Positions 1-8,495 of a stretch of DNA of 34,799 nucleotides are shown here, piece by piece. The stretch is from Gammaproteobacteria bacterium. GTDB lineage: Bacteria; Pseudomonadota; Gammaproteobacteria; Eutrophobiales; Eutrophobiaceae. The position numbers and the translations under genes are program-made. Location: contig JAJRTU010000352.1 in the NCBI GenBank assembly GCA_024278135.1, positions 1 to 34,799 of the forward strand, written 5' to 3'. The number at the start of each line of letters is the position of its first letter. The first letter of the stretch is position 1. Under the pieces are notes generated by a model. It was given only the letters and a program-made list of their open reading frames with translations. It had not been told where the DNA came from and searched no databases.

Positions 1-134
1 CCGAGATGGTGGCTCTCTCACTCCATCGTAATGAATTTCAAGGTGATTGGAATTACGAGCTGCATCCTCGAATGAAATGAATGCCCAGCAAAAATTAATG
101 AGTGAAGTTGGCAAATTTATATCGATCAACATCC

Positions 135-476
135 TTAGCTTGTGAACTTGTCAGCATCCCCACTTTCCGTTTCCGCGTATACCCAGTTTCTGTAATCTTC
201 GTTAACGAATTCAAGCGCGACAGCCGTAATGCCGGGGACGTCGTATGGATGCATGGCCGTTACTGTTTGGCACACGGCATCGAACAAGGCGTCCCGTGTC
301 TTCACCAGCAAGGGGGTCTCGGTCGCGGCTTCGATTTCACCCTGCCAGTGGTAGGCACTGCTGATGTCCTGAAGTATATTGGCACAGGCGACAATGTGTT
401 CGTTGAGGAGTTTCCGGGATATCGCTTCGGCCGTTGCGCGATCCGGGCAATTGATCCATATATCAATGACTTTCAT
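135..476 (-). CDS. cutA: CutA divalent-cation tolerance protein
   Basis: The 113-aa product matches the small trimeric CutA1 family in length (usually 105-115 aa) and motifs: the N-terminal beta strand with CPDRATAEAIS, ACANIL around residue 30, YHWQGEI at 42-48 and the signature HPYDVPGI at 76-83. CutA proteins are PII-like in fold and have been linked to copper tolerance, but their biochemical role is unsettled. The gene lies 76 bp downstream of the SRPBCC gene on the same strand and may be cotranscribed with it. In many gammaproteobacteria cutA precedes dsbD; what follows here lies beyond the window, and bases 1-134 show no gene. The overlapping plus-strand 166-aa ORF is a shadow. Confidence 0.93.
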   Translation of the reverse strand: MKVIDIWINCPDRATAEAISRKLLNEHIVACANILQDISSAYHWQGEIEAATETPLLVKTRDALFDAVCQTVTAMHPYDVPGITAVALEFVNEDYRNWVYAETESGDADKFTS

Positions 477-552
477 TATCCTCCTCCCCTGTCACAGACA
501 CTGGTGCGAGTTCGTACCGCCGGAACGAGTGATACCGGCCACATGCTCTCGC

Positions 553-1065
553 TTAATTGCTTTCAATATATTTCTTCAACCGTTCAAGTTGATCCAACAT
601 AAGCTGGTCAACAGTATTCGCAATTTTTTTGCCGCCGGCGCCGGAAACAATGTATTTATATTCCAGTTTCGTCACATCTGCTATCGGCGCCAATTTGAAA
701 TTCATTGTCCCGGCCGCACCAAGCCCCCGCAGCGGACCCAGTGCACCACGCAGGCGCAAGATCTGGTTCTCATACACAACGATAACGCGCAAATGTTCAA
801 AACGTTTTTGATCTTCCTGTAATTCGCACAAACAACCACCGACCTTTGTCTGCATCAGCATATTCGCCGCATCACCGCCAAGGGTTTGGGCAGGATCCCA
901 CCAGCGCGAGATATCCCGCGTCAAACCACGCCAAACCTTCGCTGGCGAGGCGGAGATCGTCATACGGTGTCTGGAATAAAAGCTGTTGTCATCAACCTGA
1001 ACCAATTCAGCATGGGCAACAACATTCATTCCCAGCAAACATACAAAAAATATCAAATATCTCAT
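553..1065 (-). CDS. Exported SRPBCC (START-like) family protein
   Basis: The 170-aa protein has a signal peptide (about residues 1-19, ending AHA) followed by a domain that reads like the SRPBCC/polyketide-cyclase or AHSA1 group. It shows a helix containing VWRGLT and RWWDP near residues 44-57, strands GGCLCEL and LRVIVVYENQILRLRGALGPLRGLG, and a C-terminal helix (TVDQLMLDQLERLKKYI). Such domains form a deep hydrophobic ligand cavity; the ligand cannot be told from sequence. The signal peptide points to a periplasmic protein. It is the first gene of a likely two-gene unit with cutA. The fold assignment is fairly confident; no specific function is proposed. Confidence 0.75.
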   Translation of the reverse strand: MRYLIFFVCLLGMNVVAHAELVQVDDNSFYSRHRMTISASPAKVWRGLTRDISRWWDPAQTLGGDAANMLMQTKVGGCLCELQEDQKRFEHLRVIVVYENQILRLRGALGPLRGLGAAGTMNFKLAPIADVTKLEYKYIVSGAGGKKIANTVDQLMLDQLERLKKYIESN

Positions 1066-1340
1066 TAGATCCTTGCTCCGTTGATGGATGATTATTTTAT
1101 TTTGATGGCAGCTGTGATTTTTACAAGCGGAAAAACCCCTTCATTGATGTACATGCCCGATTTACCCGTTAATCCAGCACCCGGCCGGCGTCTTCAAACA
1201 GTTTATTGTAAACCCCTGTGCACCATCTGTTTTCAGTCCATACGAATACTGTGCGCTGATCACTGTCGAAATTTTTTACATTTTTATTGCAAGCGAAATA
1301 ATAAAAATTACAACACATTGTTTTTATTATATTTTATTTT

Positions 1341-1357
1341 TTGGTGTGAAATTTGCT
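1341..1357 (+). promoter_or_regulatory. Candidate sigma-54 (-24/-12) promoter of the PEP-CTERM gene
   Basis: The sequence TTGGTGTGAAATTTGCT carries GG (1343-1344) and GC (1355-1356) separated by exactly 10 bases, the spacing of RpoN-dependent promoters (consensus TGGCAC-N5-TTGC). Transcription would begin near 1368, about 60 bp before the ATG at 1430. It lies in an AT-rich stretch in the otherwise gene-free interval 1066-1429. Sigma-54 control through PrsK/PrsR has been proposed for PEP-CTERM/exosortase genes, which fits the downstream gene. The match is by eye and no enhancer site was identified. Confidence 0.5.
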
Positions 1358-1429
1358 GGATTAGTAAAGCCTTAATTTTATTGACATGGAATCAAATCAT
1401 TGACGGTTCCAACAGCGGAGGAAACAGCG

Positions 1430-2173
1430 ATGAAGCGAGTGGCACAGATTTTTATTCTTATGGTTCTGTCCATGCAATTGACCTGGGCATTGCCGATACT
1501 GGTGCGAAATGGCACCACTGCGGTGGGTGAAGGCGGGTACGGCAGTACCGGCTGGTCCACGATTACCGGCATGCTCGATGCCGCCTCAGGGAACCAGGTA
1601 ACAGTCATCGCCGATTATTTGAATAACGCCCAGGTCCAGGCTGCCGGTGCTCTGTGGGTGAATACCGGTGCGTACGACTCCAATCCCTCCACCAATCTTC
1701 TGGCTGCCGAGATAGCGAACGTAATCCAGTTCATTAACAGCGGCAAACGTGTCGTCCTTTTCGGAGAAAATACCTCCTGGACATCCTGGAACAACAACAT
1801 TCTGTCGGTGGTCGGCGGCAGCCAGGGTGGCAGCGCTTCTGGAATCCTGACGACTTCGATAGCCCACCAACTCACCGCAGGCGTCGGATCGATCAGCGTG
1901 CCGGCCGGTGCCGCCGCAGCGACGGTGACAGGCGGGACCTCTCTGTTCAGCCAGAATGTAGCCACGCTGTGGGGAGCTGGTAACGTATTGACGTTTCTTG
2001 ATTCGAATACGCTGCAGAACAGCTTTATCGGTAGTGCCGGCAATACCCAGTTCGGGCTGAACCTTACCAACTGGATATCGAGCCCGGTAGTGCAGACCCC
2101 GGAACCTGTCACTTTAATCCTTATGAGTCTGGGCTTGATAGGTCTTGGATTCAACAGGCGTAAACTGTTTTAA
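1430..2173 (+). CDS. PEP-CTERM sorting domain protein
   Basis: The protein starts at the ATG at 1430, preceded by GGAGGA with good spacing, rather than at the longer track start at 1400. That gives 247 aa with a signal peptide (about residues 1-20). The C-terminus is a textbook PEP-CTERM signal: TPEP, then a hydrophobic helix (VTLILMSLGLIGLGF), then a basic tail NRRKLF. Exosortase (EpsH/XrtA) is expected to process such proteins at the inner membrane for surface delivery, usually in exopolysaccharide-producing bacteria. The body (VIADYLNN, GKRVVLFGENTSWTSWNNN) is Gly/Ser/Thr/Asn rich and may have a DUF4350/amidotransferase-like fold, which is only a guess. A strong terminator follows. No exosortase gene is in the window. 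Confidence 0.85.
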   Translation: MKRVAQIFILMVLSMQLTWALPILVRNGTTAVGEGGYGSTGWSTITGMLDAASGNQVTVIADYLNNAQVQAAGALWVNTGAYDSNPSTNLLAAEIANVIQFINSGKRVVLFGENTSWTSWNNNILSVVGGSQGGSASGILTTSIAHQLTAGVGSISVPAGAAAATVTGGTSLFSQNVATLWGAGNVLTFLDSNTLQNSFIGSAGNTQFGLNLTNWISSPVVQTPEPVTLILMSLGLIGLGFNRRKLF

Positions 2174-2196
2174 CCCTTGCTCATTGTGTATTGTTG

Positions 2197-2226
2197 ATAA
2201 CGCCCCTTAATCGGGGCGTTATTGTT
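2197..2226. terminator. Rho-independent terminator between convergent genes
   Basis: A perfect 10-bp stem ATAACGCCCC / GGGGCGTTAT (2197-2206 and 2213-2222) with a 6-nt loop TTAATC is followed by TGTTT. It sits 23 bp after the PEP-CTERM stop. Its near-symmetric flanks could also stop transcription of the convergent CadC-like gene, which ends at 2297. Confidence 0.85.
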
Positions 2227-2296
2227 TGCGGTATGCGGTAAAACTCAGCGAATTATGCTTCATTCCACTGCCCCCTGAGCGGGGAAGGTGTTGGTC

Positions 2297-4753
2297 TTAC
2301 AGTCCCAGTTTAGCCAGACCGATGCTATCGCTCTGCGCCCTCATGTCCTCGAAGGACTGTTCCAGATCAGCCAGTTGCGGTGCCACAACAGCAGAACTCA
2401 GAAAACCATCAAACAGGGGAGAAGAGCGCATCAGCCCGAAAGGTTGCCAACCGCGTGCCACCATTCGCCGGACCAGCGCCAGTGCCTGCTGATCATCGTT
2501 CATGAAGTGAAACAGCGCGACCTTGATGCTGTTCAGCGTCGGGGTATCCCAGCCCAGTGTTTCGAGTTCATTCAGCATCGCCCTGGCCTGTTCCAGCATT
2601 TTCAATGCCTCGGCATCGTCACGTTGCTGTTTTAATTTACTGTCGGCATGATACAGCAGCGCCGCAATGCCTAATTCCGGCTCGTTCATCTTGCAATCGC
2701 TGGCAGCGAGACCTCGCTGATAGATATCAAAGCCTCTGTCCGCTTTCTCATAATCACCTGAAAGATAGTCGGTCAGCGCATACAGATAGTCCGCGAAGCA
2801 TCCTGTACAGGAAGCCTGTATGTCCTGTTTCACCTCAAAGTCATCCGAGCGCATGAAATCAGCGACTTTTTTCAGGCTTTGCGGATCCCGATCCACGACC
2901 GCAATACTGCCGTTGGTCATGGCTATCTGCCAGTCATCCATCAGTTTGCCATTGTCTATGACCATGCGCCTGGCCTTGTCGATACGTTGCAACTGGATCA
3001 GCGCTTCAATCACATAGATGTTCGTATAGGGTTTATATTCGCCTGTAAAAGTATGGCCGACAGCCAGATTCAACACTTCGTCATACTGTCCCAGCGCCAG
3101 CCTGGCTTCGAGTTGTATTTTCAAAAATTTCTCGGAAGGGTTCACTTTGGAAAACTCGTCCAGCACCTCCAGCGCTTTATCGTAGTATCCCTGGATCATC
3201 AGCGAGTGCGCATAGTTGGCCTGCACCTGCGGGTGCAGCGGGTCAAGTTTCAGTGCATCACGGTAGTGCTGATACGCCTGTTTAACGTCCCTCGCATCAA
3301 ACCAGGAGCTGCCCAGCCACATGTGTGCCATGGAGTACTGGGGTTTTAATTCCACCGCCCGCCGGTAGGCGGCGCGGGCCGCTTCCGGTTTTTGGGTTTG
3401 CTCCAGCAACATACCGTGTGAGGCATGCGCTTCGGCCAGTGCAGGTTCGAGTTCGAGTGAGCGGAGTATGGCAGCATAGGCCTGCTCCTGAATATCTTCC
3501 ATTTTTTTGTCGCCATACACTGTCTGGAATATCAGCGCATCAGCAAGACCGGAATAGGCCAATGCATATTCCGGATCCAGCACCAGGGCCTGCTGGAAAT
3601 ATTCTTCGGCCAGCTTCAGCGAGTCAACCGTACGCTCATGCCAGTGGTGACGGCCCAGCAGGTAATAATCATGGGCTTTTACGTTGGAGGTCACCCCCTT
3701 TAACAGCACGGAAGAATTTTTCAATGACGGTGCCAGTTGCCGGGCCAGCTCGTCGGCAATTTCCGTTTGTATCTCAATCTTGTCCGCCACGCTGCGTTCA
3801 TAGCTGGTGGCCCAGATGGAATAACCGTTGCGGGCGTCAGTCAGTTGAGCTGTAATCCGCAAATGCTCATTGTCTATACGCACCGTGCCTTCAAGAAGGG
3901 CATCAACATTCAACTGCATGGCGATGGTTCTCACATCCATCGGTTTGTTTTTGAATACCATCGAAGAGGTACGCGCGGCTACCCGCAAATTTGTCGCTGA
4001 CATCAGTGCGTTTCTGATATCGGCCGAAAGACCATTACTGAAATATTCATGATCGGGATTGCCGCTGAGATTGACAAAGGGCAGTACTGCCACGGAGCGG
4101 ATACTCTCCAGCGATGTGGTTTCGGTAAGCACTCTGTTATCCCTCACACGTTCAGGTACCGCCTGAATATATCCTGCTGTTGACTCCGGCACATCTTTCA
4201 GCCGGCTTTGCTTTTCACCGCCCACCGAGTTTGCGATCACCATAATCAGGATCGGCCCGGCAATCACCAGGAATATCCGTGTCAACCGGGGATGCATCTT
4301 ACTGAAAAAGCCTGCGAGACGATGTCCCGGGCTCTGCTGTGGCAGCGTTGTCCTGTCGGGATCGCCGCCCGCGGATTCCATTCGCGGCTCGTCGTGCAGG
4401 GCTTGTATCGGCATGATCAGGCTGTAGCCACGGCGGGGAATCGTACTGATAATACTTCTTTGCCGCTCAGTGTCCCCCAGTACCGTCCTGACTTCCGAGA
4501 TACAACGATTGATCGCATCATCCGTGACGATCACTTTGCCCCAGACCTCACTCAACAAATCATCCCGCGTCACTACTTCACCCTGATGAGCGGCAAGACA
4601 AACCAGCACATCCATCACCTTGGGTTCGAGATGAACCTGCCGGGCATCTTTCTTCAAACTGCCGGCGAGCGGCAGAACTTCCCAACCATCAAGAATGAAC
4701 CCACGGGACAGATCTGCTTCAGTTTCAGATGCTTTATTCATCATGATGACCAT
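2297..4753 (-). CDS. CadC/ToxR-like membrane-anchored transcriptional regulator with TPR repeats
   Basis: The 818-aa protein combines three parts. A cytoplasmic OmpR/PhoB-type winged helix (about residues 18-115, with the end motif PRRGYSL) binds DNA. A single transmembrane helix spans about 159-177 (IFLVIAGPILIMVIANSV). The large periplasmic region begins with SVAVLPFVNLSGNPDHEYFSNGLSADI, the FlgO/adenylate-cyclase-like domain typical of these regulators, followed by an array of TPRs (about 365-560) and a helical tail. Proteins of this layout are one-component regulators that sense periplasmic conditions. No target operon is obvious; the neighbours are convergent (PEP-CTERM gene) and divergent (DUF4329 gene). 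No clear ribosome binding site marks the start, so ATG at 4753 or 4741 are both possible. Confidence 0.88.
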   Translation of the reverse strand: MVIMMNKASETEADLSRGFILDGWEVLPLAGSLKKDARQVHLEPKVMDVLVCLAAHQGEVVTRDDLLSEVWGKVIVTDDAINRCISEVRTVLGDTERQRSIISTIPRRGYSLIMPIQALHDEPRMESAGGDPDRTTLPQQSPGHRLAGFFSKMHPRLTRIFLVIAGPILIMVIANSVGGEKQSRLKDVPESTAGYIQAVPERVRDNRVLTETTSLESIRSVAVLPFVNLSGNPDHEYFSNGLSADIRNALMSATNLRVAARTSSMVFKNKPMDVRTIAMQLNVDALLEGTVRIDNEHLRITAQLTDARNGYSIWATSYERSVADKIEIQTEIADELARQLAPSLKNSSVLLKGVTSNVKAHDYYLLGRHHWHERTVDSLKLAEEYFQQALVLDPEYALAYSGLADALIFQTVYGDKKMEDIQEQAYAAILRSLELEPALAEAHASHGMLLEQTQKPEAARAAYRRAVELKPQYSMAHMWLGSSWFDARDVKQAYQHYRDALKLDPLHPQVQANYAHSLMIQGYYDKALEVLDEFSKVNPSEKFLKIQLEARLALGQYDEVLNLAVGHTFTGEYKPYTNIYVIEALIQLQRIDKARRMVIDNGKLMDDWQIAMTNGSIAVVDRDPQSLKKVADFMRSDDFEVKQDIQASCTGCFADYLYALTDYLSGDYEKADRGFDIYQRGLAASDCKMNEPELGIAALLYHADSKLKQQRDDAEALKMLEQARAMLNELETLGWDTPTLNSIKVALFHFMNDDQQALALVRRMVARGWQPFGLMRSSPLFDGFLSSAVVAPQLADLEQSFEDMRAQSDSIGLAKLGL

Positions 4754-4978
4754 TTTATGCAGTTGATGACTTGCCTGTCTCTACATCGGGCACTCCGGCC
4801 CTGAAATTTCGAATTATTGTTAAGTACTTGAGACAACGTAAGTTTTTTAAGTTCCTTCGTTTTTCATAAGGTTTTTATCACTAAAATTCCGTTTTCCAGA
4901 GCATAACTGCCTTTTTCCCCAAGGACTTCGGATATGCGACGAGCGCATGCTTGCCTGCGACGAATGTGAGGATCGTGG

Positions 4979-5704
4979 GTGACGTTGCAAAAATCAGTGG
5001 TGTTTTTACTGGCTGTTTCTTCTATCGGGCGTGCTGTGCCCGGGGAATTGCCGATATCGTCGTTCCCGCCGGCTCTCGCGTTTAAAGACGCCAACCCAAC
5101 AGCAGGAGCAGGCATTGACACCATGAACGCACTTCCAAGCGCCCTGGCGGCCACTGATACAGCATGTAAAATAAGCCTCTATGACAGTGAGGTCGCGACC
5201 GTAATCGCGGCCAGTGAAATGTACAACCCCCTGTCTATCGCCGAGGATCGAGAGTACATGGGCGCCATTTTGCAGTGCGGCCAGGGCTACTATTATACTG
5301 CGGCACCCGGCGTCGCGGGACAGGATCAGATCACGGTACGCGTGTCGGTACCGGCGGGCAGTCATATTGTCGCATTCTGGCATACCCACGGCGCGGCAGC
5401 CCTGGACCGTCAGTATTTTTCTGAGGTGGATACGGCGCTGGCGCTGTCATGGAACAAACCCTTCTATCTCGCCGACTACACCGGTGCATTAAAGGTCTTT
5501 GCTCCCGGTGACAAACTGATGTCTCTGCGCAAGGCCAGTCGTCTGGGTCTTCCCGCTCGCAATGGATTTTCCCGGGGACGGCTCGTGCATGATCACAAAG
5601 GACGTCTCATCCGCGTGGCCACAAGTATCAAACAGCGATTCTTTGCCAACAACAAACACAGGGAAGATGATCTGCCGCACAATATCGAATTCGCCCACAT
5701 GTAA
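4979..5704 (+). CDS. Exported DUF4329 (JAMM/MPN-like) protein
   Basis: A GTG start at 4979 has GAGG seven bases upstream. The 241-aa product begins with a hydrophobic stretch (residues 6-18) that could be a signal peptide. Residues about 65-180 match the DUF4329 pattern: SEVATVIAASEMYNP, then VAFWHTHGA (HTH at 135-137), FSEVD (147-151) and the PFYLADYTGALKVFAPG strand pair. The H-x-H...D layout resembles JAMM/MPN metal sites, so a zinc-dependent peptidase activity is conceivable but not shown; DUF4329 often occurs at the C-terminus of secreted polymorphic toxin-like proteins. Here it stands alone as a small exported protein with a basic C-terminal tail. No immunity-like gene is recognisable beside it. 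Confidence 0.7.
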   Translation: MTLQKSVVFLLAVSSIGRAVPGELPISSFPPALAFKDANPTAGAGIDTMNALPSALAATDTACKISLYDSEVATVIAASEMYNPLSIAEDREYMGAILQCGQGYYYTAAPGVAGQDQITVRVSVPAGSHIVAFWHTHGAAALDRQYFSEVDTALALSWNKPFYLADYTGALKVFAPGDKLMSLRKASRLGLPARNGFSRGRLVHDHKGRLIRVATSIKQRFFANNKHREDDLPHNIEFAHM

Positions 5705-5807
5705 TCATAACAGGAGCTGTTGAACGGCCTGGCGTGGCAAGCCGCAAAAACGCCGCCCCCTGTCAGCGTAGTTATCACATCACCCGAGTAATCGTAAATA
5801 AAGGAAA

Positions 5808-6329
5808 TTACGGTTCCTGGAGCTTGACGGTAATATCCGCACCCAGACTGTCTGTACTAAAGGCGGAATTACTGAACTTCGGAAAACCGAACTTCAGCTT
5901 CGGGTTCTTCGACAGGCCGAAAGGCTCCTTCGGCATCCGGTTCCAGCGTTTTTTCAATTTGCGGTTGCCATCGACATCATGATAAGCGGCCACGGCATAG
6001 GTCCCCTGCTGTTCGACAGTGAAACAAACCTTGTGCTGCTGCTCGGTGGCAGGGATGCGGATACGTCGTTTGCGACCTTTTTTATTCAGGAAATGATCGG
6101 GATCATCGTAGAGTTCGACTGTGAGTATCCCGCCATAGCCGACATTGGTGACGGTCACTCTGATCTGCGCGATGTCAGCTTCACATGGATCGGCGGCTTC
6201 GTCAGGTCGAATATCCAGTTGTTCAGGGCCGTCAGCAAAGACCGGAATGAACAAACTCAATGCGGGAAAAAGCATCCACTTTACGAACCATGCCAATGTG
6301 TCTTTCAGGCTTGACTGTCTTTTCAACAT
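5808..6329 (-). CDS. DUF2141 domain protein, exported
   Basis: The 173-aa ORF has a hydrophobic signal-like segment around residues 19-32, so the true start may be the Met at residue 19. The body carries the DUF2141 pattern: an N-terminal strand ITVTNV-like region, GILTVELYDDPDHFL, a Cys-containing strand KVCFTV, and the hallmark YAVAAYHDVDGNRKLKKRWNRMPKEPFG, where the family normally has YAVavyHDeNgNGklD...G.PkEp.GfS. DUF2141 proteins are small exported beta-rich proteins of unknown function, often next to carotenoid or lipid genes. The asparagine/glycine-rich loop could bind a cation. Convergent with the DUF4329 gene and divergent from yqiA. Confidence 0.85.
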   Translation of the reverse strand: MLKRQSSLKDTLAWFVKWMLFPALSLFIPVFADGPEQLDIRPDEAADPCEADIAQIRVTVTNVGYGGILTVELYDDPDHFLNKKGRKRRIRIPATEQQHKVCFTVEQQGTYAVAAYHDVDGNRKLKKRWNRMPKEPFGLSKNPKLKFGFPKFSNSAFSTDSLGADITVKLQEP

Positions 6330-6523
6330 ATTTTTCTTCCCCGGACTGTTAAATCAATTATCGGTCTCACATTCCAGCATTTGTGTCACAGCATGTTTGC
6401 GAATTATACCCCCTGTGCAGAAAGTCGGGAGGCGACAGTAATACATCGACGCAATGTTGCACAATGTCATAAACCCGAAGTCGGCAGATTGATTCACTTC
6501 CAATACATCTGTAAATTGATGAC

Positions 6524-7105
6524 ATGCCGCACCTGCTTTACATACATGGATTTCTCAGTTCACCCGCATCGCACAAGGCCGTGCAGGTAGAACAGTGGCT
6601 GGCGACGCACCGACCCGACATCGAGTACCACTGTCCGTTTCTAAGCGCTTATCCCGAACAAAGCCGATACACGCTTGAGACGCTGGTGGAGCAATACTTG
6701 CCGGAACCCGTATATTTAATGGGCAGTTCGCTGGGAGGCTACTGGGCCACCTGGCTGGTGGAAAAATACGGGCTGCGTGCGGTGCTGATTAATCCGGTCG
6801 CCGAACCGGGACTGCTCAATCCTGATTATCTGCATGTCGAACTGAAGAACTACCATAGTGAGCATACCTACGTATTGACCGAGCATGACGCAAAGGCACT
6901 GTTGGCCGTCAATGTCAGTAACATTCAATTTCCCAATCACTACTGGCTGATGGTGCAGACTGGAGACGAAACGCTGGACTATCGCCTCGCTGTGGAGAAA
7001 TATGCTGCTTGCCGGCAACTGGTTGAAGAAGGTGGCGATCACGCCTTTCAGGGCTTTCAACGATGGATTGGTGATGCGATTGACTTTCTGCAGCTTGATA
7101 GCTGA
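6524..7105 (+). CDS. yqiA: YqiA-type alpha/beta-hydrolase esterase (UPF0227)
   Basis: The 193-aa protein matches the YqiA/YcfP family in length and pattern. It starts with LLYIHGFLSSPASHKA, has the nucleophile elbow MGSSLGGYWAT (Ser69), the acid loop TGDETLDY (Asp148) and the histidine in EEGGDHAF (His173). These are all three members of the catalytic triad. E. coli YqiA is an esterase with activity on short acyl substrates and usually lies near parE; that context is absent here. The gene converges with the SDR gene, with only 17 bp between the stop codons. The 194-bp upstream gap shows no obvious operator. Confidence 0.92.
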   Translation: MPHLLYIHGFLSSPASHKAVQVEQWLATHRPDIEYHCPFLSAYPEQSRYTLETLVEQYLPEPVYLMGSSLGGYWATWLVEKYGLRAVLINPVAEPGLLNPDYLHVELKNYHSEHTYVLTEHDAKALLAVNVSNIQFPNHYWLMVQTGDETLDYRLAVEKYAACRQLVEEGGDHAFQGFQRWIGDAIDFLQLDS

Positions 7106-7122
7106 ATCTTGCGCAGCTTCGC

Positions 7123-7845
7123 CTACCAGTCTTCCGTCGCTGTACGCAAATCCAGTTCGAATGTCCATGCTGCCTTTTCCTGCCGATATAGAAACTCATA
7201 AGCATCAACAATGCCGTCTATATTGATCATCCCATCCACTCCGTGCTGTTCCGCATACTCGGGATAGCGCTTTCGTACTTTGTCACCGTCGATCACGCCA
7301 TCAATGATGATATGGCCCACGTGTATACCTTCCGGCCCCACCTCTTTGGCCAACGCCTGCGCCATTATTCTCAACGCGGCCTTGGCGGAATTGAAGGCCC
7401 CAAAATCGGCCCGGCCACGTAATGAGGCACTGGCGCCGGTGAACAGAATTGTGCCTCTCCCGCCAGGCTGCATGCGTCGTACCGCTTCGCGGGCAAACAG
7501 AAACCCGCTGAAGCAGGCGCCTTGCCAGCCGGCGGTGAAATACTCGGCTGTCATCTCGCTGATTCGGCCGGGCGTGTAATTGCCCACGTTATACAGGGCC
7601 AACGCCGGCGGGCCTGCTGCACAGGCCCGGTCAAACAGGCTGATTATCTGTGCCTCATCGGTGGCGTCGGTCACGCAGGCACTGGCCCTGCCCCCTTCTG
7701 ATTCAATCAGGCTCACCAGCGCGTCAAGACTGGTTTGTGTCCGGCCTGCCGCATGAACGTGCAAACCAAGATGGGCAAAGCGTCGGCAAAGTTGTGCGCC
7801 CAGGCCGTTCAGCGGCCCGACGCCGATAATAATGGCTGTATTCAT
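7123..7845 (-). CDS. Atypical short-chain dehydrogenase/reductase
   Basis: The 240-aa Rossmann-fold protein has a modified nucleotide-binding motif GVGPLNGLG (residues 8-16) instead of TGxxxGxG, then YNVGNY in place of NNAG and the active-site strand FTGASAS (Ser139/141). At the catalytic YxxxK position it reads FGAFNSAK, so Tyr is replaced by Phe151 while Lys155 is kept. The C-terminal strand GIHVGHIIIDGVIDG is typical of a divergent SDR subgroup that shares this Tyr loss. It may use another residue or have a binding/reductase role without the standard proton relay. The substrate is unknown. The gap to the next gene upstream (7853) is only 7 bp, so it is probably cotranscribed with it. Confidence 0.87.
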   Translation of the reverse strand: MNTAIIIGVGPLNGLGAQLCRRFAHLGLHVHAAGRTQTSLDALVSLIESEGGRASACVTDATDEAQIISLFDRACAAGPPALALYNVGNYTPGRISEMTAEYFTAGWQGACFSGFLFAREAVRRMQPGGRGTILFTGASASLRGRADFGAFNSAKAALRIMAQALAKEVGPEGIHVGHIIIDGVIDGDKVRKRYPEYAEQHGVDGMINIDGIVDAYEFLYRQEKAAWTFELDLRTATEDW

Positions 7846-7852
7846 GGAAATA

Positions 7853-8437
7853 CTATTCCCCGGTTTCGACCTGTGTCTGTTTCTGTATCTGTTCCAGTTT
7901 CGTTTGATCCAGCACCTTCAGGGCTGTTGCGCGTAATCTCATGTTATTGTATTGACGACGACTCGGAATGCAGTTTAATTTACGTTTTAATTGTCGCACC
8001 TGCAGATGTGGCAGCACCTGCCGTTGAAATTGCTCCAGCAAGTCGCAGTCACCTGCGTCCAGATATCTGGACAGGTTGCCGACGATCCGTACTTCCTGCC
8101 ATTCGGCAGGAACGATTTCCCGGCTAAGATCGCTTTTGTCGGCAGGGACAGGCATGGCAAAAGCGAGCAGTATTTTATGAAAACGCTGGACCCTGTTCGG
8201 ATTGGCACAGATACTTTCCACACGCACATCATCACGTGCTCCCAGTAATTTCAACAATCGCTTCAGCGTGCGTTCAACACCATCACAGGTATAAAACGTG
8301 GAAAAGGCGACGTAACGAAATCTTATCTGGTGGACTTCCCACTGTGCCTCCAGGATTTCCGCCTGCACAGCAGAACCGGCGCCGAAACCGCTGACGACGA
8401 TTAATCCCAATATCAACTGTCTGCTGTGTTTAATCAT
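7853..8437 (-). CDS. Exported protein of unknown function
   Basis: I do not recognise this 194-aa protein. It has a clear signal peptide (residues 1-27, ending AVQA), then a compact domain beginning EILEAQWEVHQIRFRYVAFSTFYTCDGVERTLKRLLKLLGA. There are three mature-region cysteines that could form periplasmic disulfides, and a Gln/Lys-rich helical C-terminus (KVLDQTKLEQIQKQTQ). It lies 7 bp upstream of the SDR gene and 58 bp downstream of the TPR gene on the same strand, within a run of minus-strand genes. A periplasmic location is likely. Confidence 0.7.
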   Translation of the reverse strand: MIKHSRQLILGLIVVSGFGAGSAVQAEILEAQWEVHQIRFRYVAFSTFYTCDGVERTLKRLLKLLGARDDVRVESICANPNRVQRFHKILLAFAMPVPADKSDLSREIVPAEWQEVRIVGNLSRYLDAGDCDLLEQFQRQVLPHLQVRQLKRKLNCIPSRRQYNNMRLRATALKVLDQTKLEQIQKQTQVETGE

Positions 8438-8495
8438 AAATTATAATGGCGCTGTTGTTTCCGGTAGATAGGGAAAAACCGAAACAGTTCCCACA

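Noticed and set aside
102-602. 166-aa plus-strand ORF at the window start
   Set aside because: It lies opposite cutA and the SRPBCC gene, shows no family motif and is a frame shadow.
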